From Dirofilaria immitis (lineage: Eukaryota; Nematoda; Chromadorea; Rhabditida; Onchocercidae): DNA of 64,000 nucleotides. Positions 54,466 to 64,000 of this stretch are shown piece after piece. A program made the translations under genes and the position numbers. The notes under the pieces are model-generated. The model worked only from the letters and a program-made list of their open reading frames with translations. It was not told the origin of the DNA and searched no databases. The number at the start of each line of letters is the position of its first letter. The stretch's first letter is position 1. The stretch lies in assembly GCA_024305405.1 (NCBI GenBank), contig JAKNDB010000068.1:10587501-10651500 (forward strand). The letters are read 5' to 3'.

Positions 54466-56643
54466 TCAACAACACCACCTTTCACTACCAGTTTCTCCAA
54501 TAGCATCACTAGCTTTCAATAATAATCGTTGTTCGTTCCGGGCTCTTTCTTCATCAGTTTGAACATGCATCGGCTTACTTTGTTGCAATTTATGTACCAA
54601 CGTCATAAAAATTGATTCAACATGATCCGCTTCTGTATCTGCTAATGCCGATGTTTCAAACAATGCCATATCATTCTGATCAGCAAATATCTGCAAAGAT
54701 TTTGCACAAAACAAGAAGAGTTTAGCTAAGAAACTTTTCAACATCTCGCTGGTGTCCTAGCACTAACATTTTGGTATTCTCAGACCTAAGTTATTCCGCT
54801 GCCTACAAATTACGGATGATCACATAATTATCATCACATCAAACTCACTTCTTAAAAGAAATCCATAATATTAATCCTCAAAGTATTTCATTTAATTCTT
54901 TATTTAATTCCAATTCTTGCTTCGATAAATCTGCCATACGAATTTAAAAAAAAATCAAACCTGAGCAACATCAGTTTTAACTCTGTTCGCCAATGTCAAA
55001 TCACATTTGTTTCCAATTAATATATGCGGCGTATTATTTGTTGATGAAACCGAATGTTTGCGACATTCACTAATCCAGTCATTCAATGAATGAAACGATG
55101 ACGGATTACTTACATCATAAACGAATACAACCGCATTTACATTGCGATAATAATGTGATACAATGGACTGCCGGTAACGTTCCTGTCCAGCTGTATCCCA
55201 CAGCTGAAGCTGAAATTGAAAAACAAGGCTTCTCCTAAATATTATTTCTGTATCATTTTTGGACAGATTAAAATACACAACTTGGTTTTGATTCATCAAT
55301 TTGCTCGATGTGAGCGAAACTGAAAGATTGAAATTAACAAACCTTTTATAAAAATGAAATCGAGTAGCATATTTCCTAAGCATAGTAATAAATTTATCTT
55401 TTTTCTTATGAAGAAAGACATAAAAGAACTCTGAACTTTCCTCCCAATAATATATAATCATATTTTATGGATATAAAATAAAATATATGTGACTGGAAAG
55501 ATAGTCCCTGGCACAAGTCATATGGATGTATAAGATAAAATATGAAAGGAATACTGTTTCTTTCGACGATACAAAAGAAAATTAATTGAATTAAAATTAA
55601 CTCCTCATCATCATATACAATCTGACACAAATCTGAAATTGGTCAAGTTTTATTGATTACTTTTTTCGTCATTAAAAATTCGTTTTAAAAGATTTAATAC
55701 GTTTTGTTTTAGTAAGAATTTATATTTCTGTAAGATAAGATCGGTAATTCGAAAACTGAGAACAAACTCTTATTAGTTCACCATCGATAGCAACGGAACG
55801 TTCTCGAAAATCCACTCCTATCGTTGCTTCCGTTTGAGCCGGAAATCTCCCATTACAAAAACGAAAACTAAGGCAAGTTTTCCCAACTCCAGCATCGCCT
55901 AATATTATAACCTAAATGCAAAATTAAGATTTATTAAAATCTACTAGATATTTATAACAGCAACGACAAATGGCCTATGATATTATTTAGATTTGAATTT
56001 GTAATAACGGGGGAGGGGGGAGGTACGATCAATTAAATATGGATAAAATATTTGGATCTACTGCGTAACCAAATGGTGAGCAACTTTTTAAAATGAAAGA
56101 AAACAAAGAAAGATACCTTAAAAACACGCTTTGCTCGATATGTTTTTCCAGGTTGATAAGCGTAAGTTGCTCTTGAAACTGTTTTTTCATTTTTATATTT
56201 TTCTCTACAGATGCGAGTGCGGAAACATCAGCAGGTGTTGCCACTGGATATGAGACATGGCTGAGACCAACATCAACTGGAAATAAAAAAGATCAAGTGG
56301 GGTGCGGTCTAATTATCTCCATCCTTTTTCTCTATATCTGTAGCAGAAACCATATAAAACTGAAAACTTTAAAGTTGAAAAAGAAAAGATATATCTAAAA
56401 ATAATTATAATTTGAACGACTTTGATGAGAACTAGCAACTTACTCCGATTTTGTTCTGAATCCTCTGTTAAATTTTGGACAGAAAAATGTGAATTAGATA
56501 ATGGTATTTGTGGTGATAATGTTGTAACAACAGTACTAATTTTGGGCACTGACATGACAATATTTGGCTCCAGTCGCTGTGTCGAAGTTTCCTGAACATC
56601 GACAATGTCACCACGCATAGGTACATTCATCGCTACCTTCTTT
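54466..56643 (-). CDS. rab-33: RAB-33 small GTPase with long N-terminal extension
   Basis: A Golgi/autophagy-linked Rab GTPase. Exons in genomic order: 54466-54690, 54961-55209, 55768-55911, 56117-56276, 56444-56630, with the ATG at 56630 and an ATTTTAG acceptor 13 bases before it. G-box motifs: [53 protein letters not shown] and [13 protein letters not shown] are typical of Rab33. It ends in Cys-Cys, the site for geranylgeranyl attachment. About 115 residues precede the GTPase core, much longer than in most Rabs; this part is Ser/Thr/Pro-rich and then basic. One base is missing somewhere in 56175-56222, since exon 56117-56276 changes frame before the block [18 protein letters not shown] further exon at about 56785-56870 (ESNHVILDSSGPSSGLSTDE) may add to the N-terminus if one A is also missing at the next junction. 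Confidence 0.93.
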
Positions 56644-57884
56644 CTAAAATATAGTAAGAAAAAAATAGCTTATTAAAAGACAAAAATATATAGTAAGGGA
56701 AAAAATAGTTTATTCTTAGCGAATAAGCTATTTTTCTTAGCAAGTAGCAATTTGATACATTACGTTTAAAGGCTGAATTCTTACCACAATTGCGTTCATC
56801 TGTGGATAGACCTGAACTCGGTCCGGAACTATCTAATATTACGTGATTAGACTCATTCGCTGTATACACACTGCTGATTAATAAACCAAATTCTATTCAT
56901 GATTTATCAATAAATTTAACTCAATCTAGCAAACATTTCTGAGCGTCCACTAAAAAAACGCTGTTATTACTTAACAAAGAGAAATCGTGTGACATTTCCA
57001 AAAATCACAATGTTAGATTCAAAAAGCCCTGAGATTTACGAAGAGCAAAATTAAATCTCTGCTTGAATAGTAGGAAAATTATCTCAAAAACTCTGAAGAC
57101 CTTAGTATTCACTTCAGATAATGGATAAACATAAAATTAATCAATAGGACTATTTGAAATTCGGAATGCACTAAAAATTTAACTTCCAAACGGCACAACT
57201 TCCACCCGTAATTATTCAATAATTCAGTAGAATTTATTTTCTGCTCCATCCTGTTTAAAATAATAAGAATGTATACATAACAAAAACAAAAATTAATGGA
57301 AAGCCATAAGCTTTATGCAAAAGACATCATAATACTTTATTATCACGCAGTTGTGCACACATGACATCAACGTACAAATAAAAACTTTATTTTACACTAT
57401 ATACAATTTGCAAAAATAAGTTTGTGCGATGAATTTTCATAATTACTTATTAAAAATACAAGATATAATGGACTTGCAAATTAATCACAACTTTTACTCT
57501 TATTATGTCATATAATATATATTATTTGATAATATTATGATTTATTATCATCATTTTACTGCTGTTATTACTGTCACTTAAAATCCTAAAATCCTATACC
57601 GACATTTCACTGCGGTTTTTTCTATTCTAATCAGTAAGTCTCAGTGATAACAATAAAGCGACACTTTGGTTACTAACCGGATGACTTAAACCAACCTGTT
57701 AAAACGAAATAGTTTACACCAACCATCAGTCGTGCAGTTGCATACGGGTGAAATGTTATTGATAATATCAAACATGTAAACCAGATAAAGCACTGGATAT
57801 CATGCATTCTACACAATTCAAAACTTCAACGATAAGAAATAACTGAACTGAAATCTTGGAGATTCCAGTGATGTGATTACCGAA
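56644..57884. other. Upstream region of rab-33, possible extra exon
   Basis: On the minus strand, 56785-56870 has an acceptor-like AATCAGCAG, a coding-like Ser-rich frame and a GTAAGA donor, so it may be an alternative first or second exon of rab-33. The rest up to the DEF8-like gene's stop shows nothing I can support. Confidence 0.4.
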
Positions 57885-60851
<2,967 letters not shown>

Positions 60852-60946
60852 TTTAGGCCTGAAAATGATGGATTCTGATTTTGCATTACATCATGCAAAT
60901 TGGTGCAGTGACGACGTCAGATACTTATCGCATTACTAGGTAAGCA

Positions 60947-61734
60947 CTACCACATGATCGTATCAAATTCAACGGACCGCACTGGATAAATTTCGGTTTC
61001 AGGAACATAGAGTAGATACCTCGATATTGACAAGTCCATGCAAGTTTGTTTTTTATTGTGCTTTGTTTTGACAGTCCTTCCTTCTAAAAATTTACTGAGT
61101 TTATCGTCGAGCATGCAAACACGTCCGCCATATTCAAATCCCTTCACATAGCTTAACGTTAAGTGACCTTCATTATCTTATTACATTCTATAGTTTCCTT
61201 TTTCATGCAATTTTTGTTATGCTGCTCTCTGTTGACGTACTCCTCATTTCCCGTATCTTCCTGACTTTTCCTTTCCCTCAGGTAATTTTTCACGGGTTTC
61301 TTCTTGAAGCAAACTGTATCTTGCTGCCATTGCTTGCTTTGTCTCATCATTTCGACGACTAATTTACTAATTGATACTTCTTTACCCACGAATAAAACCA
61401 ATGCGTAAGCACGAATGCGTTTGTTTAATTTCATCAGAAAACGGATGCATAACGACACATGTCCCACATACATATCCATCACATGATATTAGGTGATATT
61501 AGGGCACGTAGATATTAGCACGATCATCCGAATGAAATGAGGAGAAGCAAAAGGAAGAGAGGTGATTTTATGCTGCAACATTCCGTTGCTGGGTTCCGCC
61601 ACGATGAGGATGCGATCAAACTTCCGATTCCTCCCGTCCAGTTTCCTATCTGGCTGAATCTTGTTTATAAGTTGGCTTTCTGCGTAAGCTTTCGTACTTG
61701 TAACTCGTAAATTGTTTATAAATTGATTACTCAC
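60947..61734 (-). pseudogene. Damaged or mis-assembled reading frame upstream of DEF8
   Basis: Three adjacent frames form one nearly continuous reading on the minus strand. 61734-61489 and 61482-61159 are in the same frame, separated by a single TAA near 61489. The second passes into 61147-60947 if one base is restored near 61178, giving text such as DNEGHLTLSYVKGFEYGGR. The combined text is basic (Lys/Arg-rich) and I do not recognise it. Its stop lies only 95 bases before the DEF8 start, which follows a strong acceptor, so the two could share an operon. No convincing ATG starts the first segment; the real start may be an upstream exon. The stop sits in a short direct repeat (CTAATATCAC, CTAATATCAT), a place where assembly or polymerase slips occur. 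It may instead be a true relic or chance. Confidence 0.35.
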
Positions 61735-61737
61735 TTA

Positions 61738-62148
61738 TTTAGTCATTTGTGTGCTTCTTGTTTAACCTTAATACTTTTTTCTCATTAATGTATTGCCTGA
61801 TAGGATTACAATCAGCCTACAAAGGCGTGTAATAAGAACAGTTGCTCGTTTTTCTGTGGAATTGAATAAATCAAAAACCTACTAATGTAATTTCTAATGA
61901 TGACCATACGTTCGAAAATTACTGATAATTGAATTACGCATAGTTCCATCCGGATCAGACTTTTAAAATTAAAGCAGTAGATTGTGGCTAATATCACTGA
62001 TATGTCCAACGTAGCTGATTGCACGGATATCTGGGTTTAAAACTAATAGTAAATAAAAATATCATATTTTAAATTTCAATAAATAAATCGATAGGTTGCA
62101 GATTTTTCTTTATATTCCAGGTAAACTATAACTAGCAAAAACGAAATA
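61738..62148. other. Divergent promoter region
   Basis: It lies upstream of the ARS2 gene on the plus strand and of the frame at 61734 on the minus strand. A TATATTCCAG acceptor at 62120, 28 bases before the ARS2 ATG, may be its spliced-leader site. No exon seen. Confidence 0.5.
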
Positions 62149-63244
62149 ATGGGTGATAGTGATGATGAATATCACAGACGTGGTGGACGTGATAAATTCG
62201 CGCGTGAACGCAACGATTATCCAGACCGAACACGGCGTGATTATGACTATGATAGGTAACGTATGGCTAAGGATCGCACTATAGAATGCGAAACTTTCCC
62301 AGAAATTTAAGGTTATAGAAAAGGGAATGGTTCTCTTATACTGTTCATATATTCCTCTTCTCAGTACTGATTGCTGTAAAATCTAATTCTATAATTACTT
62401 TGTCATTATGAGAATTACAGGGCAAGGTTATTTTGTCATAAATTATTATATGAAAGTTGGAATTTTATCAATCTGTAAGATATTTATAAAAGCAAAAGTC
62501 AAGATTTTTATAGACGTGGTGGTGGTGGTAGTGGCGGTGGTGGTGGCAGTAATGCCTATCAGCGAGGTGATTACGCCAATGGCTCATCGATGAAACGCTC
62601 TTCATCGCGTCGCGATGATTACATATCCAGCACAAAACGTAGCCGAATTGAGTAAGCGAAATATTGAAATGTAAAAATCAGGTTTCTTTATGTTTAACAT
62701 ATGGCTATGCTTATGCATATGCTTATTGATGCGTAACTGATAGCAGAACTATCAAGTCAATACTGCAGCGCGTGGCCTAGTGATATAGAGCCTCGTTGGA
62801 AGGACTAGTCTTCCATGCATTAGGTCCAGTTTTTCCACTCTTTGATGAAACGTTCGCTATCGTGAAAATTTTGGTGGAGTGAAACATAAGACAGTATTTT
62901 TCCACTTTCCTTGAATTGAATTTATTTTTCTAATTTCCATATTACGCAACTTTTTTGCTTTCACATCGGGGTTATATAGCTGGATAATGCAGTAATGAAT
63001 CTCATGTTTTGAAATTCAAATCTAAACGAGTAATTTAGCAGTGCGTCCGATACGTATGATCCTGTGATGAAAATATCCGCGGAGGAAGAACCAGTACCGA
63101 TAATGATGACGTTCAAAAATTCCTGGCAACACAGGATGATTCGATAACCGATGAAGAAGCAATTGCTAAATATTCAGAATATAAGCTGGAATTTAAACGA
63201 CAAGAGCTGCACAAGTTCTTTCTGGCACATAAGGATGAAGAGTG
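62149..63244 (+). CDS. SRRT: ARS2/Serrate RNA-processing factor, 5' part
   Basis: ARS2 links the nuclear cap-binding complex to microRNA, snRNA and histone mRNA processing. Exons seen: 62149-62255, 62514-62651, 63039-63244; the gene continues beyond the window. It begins [17 protein letters not shown], an Asp/Arg-rich head typical of the family. Exon 2 carries a Gly/Ser run ([11 protein letters not shown]) then a Ser/Arg-rich basic patch ([15 protein letters not shown]). Exon 3 contains [20 protein letters not shown] and ends HKDEEW, the conserved N-terminal block of Serrate proteins. One A is missing in the AAAAA run near 63115-63119; adding it restores the conserved frame. The exon 3 donor is TG/GTGGGT. 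The downstream exons that should continue the HKDEEW block are not recognised in the remaining 750 bases. Confidence 0.9.
62768..62840 (+). other. tRNA-like relic in ARS2 intron 2
   Basis: TGGCCTAGTGATA fits an A-box. It sits in a D-arm-like GGC...GCC pairing and is followed by a five-pair hairpin GGAAG-GACTAGT-CTTCC with a seven-base loop, like an anticodon arm. A weak B-box-like AGGTCCAGTT follows at about 62822. Position 33 is not T and the T-stem and acceptor stem do not pair, so this is not a working tRNA gene; it may be a decayed tRNA or a tRNA-derived repeat. Confidence 0.35.
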
Positions 63245-64000
63245 GTGGGTGATGGCACAGATGCCGTATCTACTAGTTCCTTCGTTCTTTTATTAATTTT
63301 GTATCTTCATTTTTTTTTTTACTTAAATCGAAGATTTCGTATGACAAGTTCATTTTCCAAAAACATTTTTATAATTGTGTTATTTTGCTGACGGTATATT
63401 CTGAATTCTTCGCATTTATTCTGTCGTATTTTTCTCAATTTTTGACTTGGAGATGTAAAGCAAAAGAAATTTCTTAATTTTCGCAATTTTTGGTTTAAAT
63501 AGCTCTCAATTTTAAAAACCATCTAAAGAATATATTTTATGTCAAGCCTTATTCTTATTAAAAACAACACTTCAGAAATTACCCACCCTTAAGGAATAAC
63601 CACTTGTTCCGGTAATCTTTAACTGCTCATTACCGGCTAGGAACATGAAGATTAGAAGTGTTCCAAACGTAATTTTTAATTTATTTATTTTTGGAACTTA
63701 TGTAAGCTTTTCTATCTATTTAAGATAATGATATTGCCGGGAGCTCATCGGTACTTTATATGCTTTTGGAGGTTGAGTTGCAAAAAGATGATTTTTACAT
63801 TTTCTGTGGCTTGCAGTATTTTACTGTAAGGTTATGTCTTCGATCTGGTAAGAAGCATCGGCAAACGCTGTGGAAATTTGGCTGACCAGAGGCGCTGTAT
63901 GCCGCGGCAGCCATCATCAGTTAAACGTCATTTGCGTCACTCAGTAACTCATTTCTCGTCACGTAAGACCATCAATAACACCAACATCATATCGACCGAA
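63245..64000. other. ARS2 intron 3 or unassigned edge sequence
   Basis: No exon matching the next ARS2 block was found. From about 63835 to the window edge the sequence becomes less AT-rich and one plus frame stays open to the last base, rich in Arg and Ser. Its acceptor phase does not give recognisable ARS2 text, so it is left uncalled. Confidence 0.4.

Noticed and set aside
62408..62593. Val-rich frame over the ARS2 Gly run
   Set aside because: It is the shifted reading of the GGT repeat in ARS2 exon 2.

Overview
The window looks like nuclear DNA of a nematode, most likely a filarial or related spirurid. It is strongly AT-rich, and its genes are cut into many small exons (about 70-270 bases). 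Introns begin mostly with GT and end in the worm-style TTTCAG. Several start codons lie 10-30 bases after an isolated acceptor, as expected for spliced-leader trans-splicing. The species cannot be named from the sequence alone.

Layout from left to right. 1-11443 is a gene-poor stretch with simple repeats. A plus-strand homeobox gene of the Emx/Vax/Not-like group (11464-12795) converges on ctr-9, the large TPR scaffold of the Paf1 transcription-elongation complex (minus, 13559-21240). Upstream of ctr-9 on the same strand is an unrecognised gene with a signal-like leader and a charged helical body (21770-22478). On the plus strand, a 74-codon reading frame (23744-23968) sits just ahead of the RNA 5'-kinase/cleavage-factor gene clpf-1 (24033-28354) with operon-like spacing. 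Next come an acyl-CoA dehydrogenase (30306-33989), a 6.7 kb gap, an RPA-interacting protein (40671-42237), and a type II membrane M1 aminopeptidase homologue with a broken zinc motif (45060-52583). The minus strand then carries rab-33 (54466-56643) and a DEF8-like zinc-finger gene (57885-60851). A damaged reading frame (60947-61734) lies 95 bases upstream of DEF8. The window ends in the 5' part of the ARS2/Serrate gene (plus, from 62149).

The genes do not form one pathway. Three act on RNA polymerase II transcripts (CTR9, CLP1, ARS2) and two act in vesicle and lysosome traffic (RAB-33, DEF8); I see no evidence that the clustering has a function beyond possible operons.

The most important point for a user is that nearly every multi-exon gene carries one or more single-base reading-frame breaks, mostly one base too few and often in A/T runs. 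Splice sites, codon phases and protein family motifs are otherwise intact on both sides. This pattern fits uncorrected assembly errors better than gene death, so automatic predictions here would be truncated. No mobile element, CRISPR array, rRNA or intact tRNA was found. I found no convincing new biological system; the best biological leads are the inactive-looking aminopeptidase, the candidate operons, and the unrecognised leader-bearing gene.
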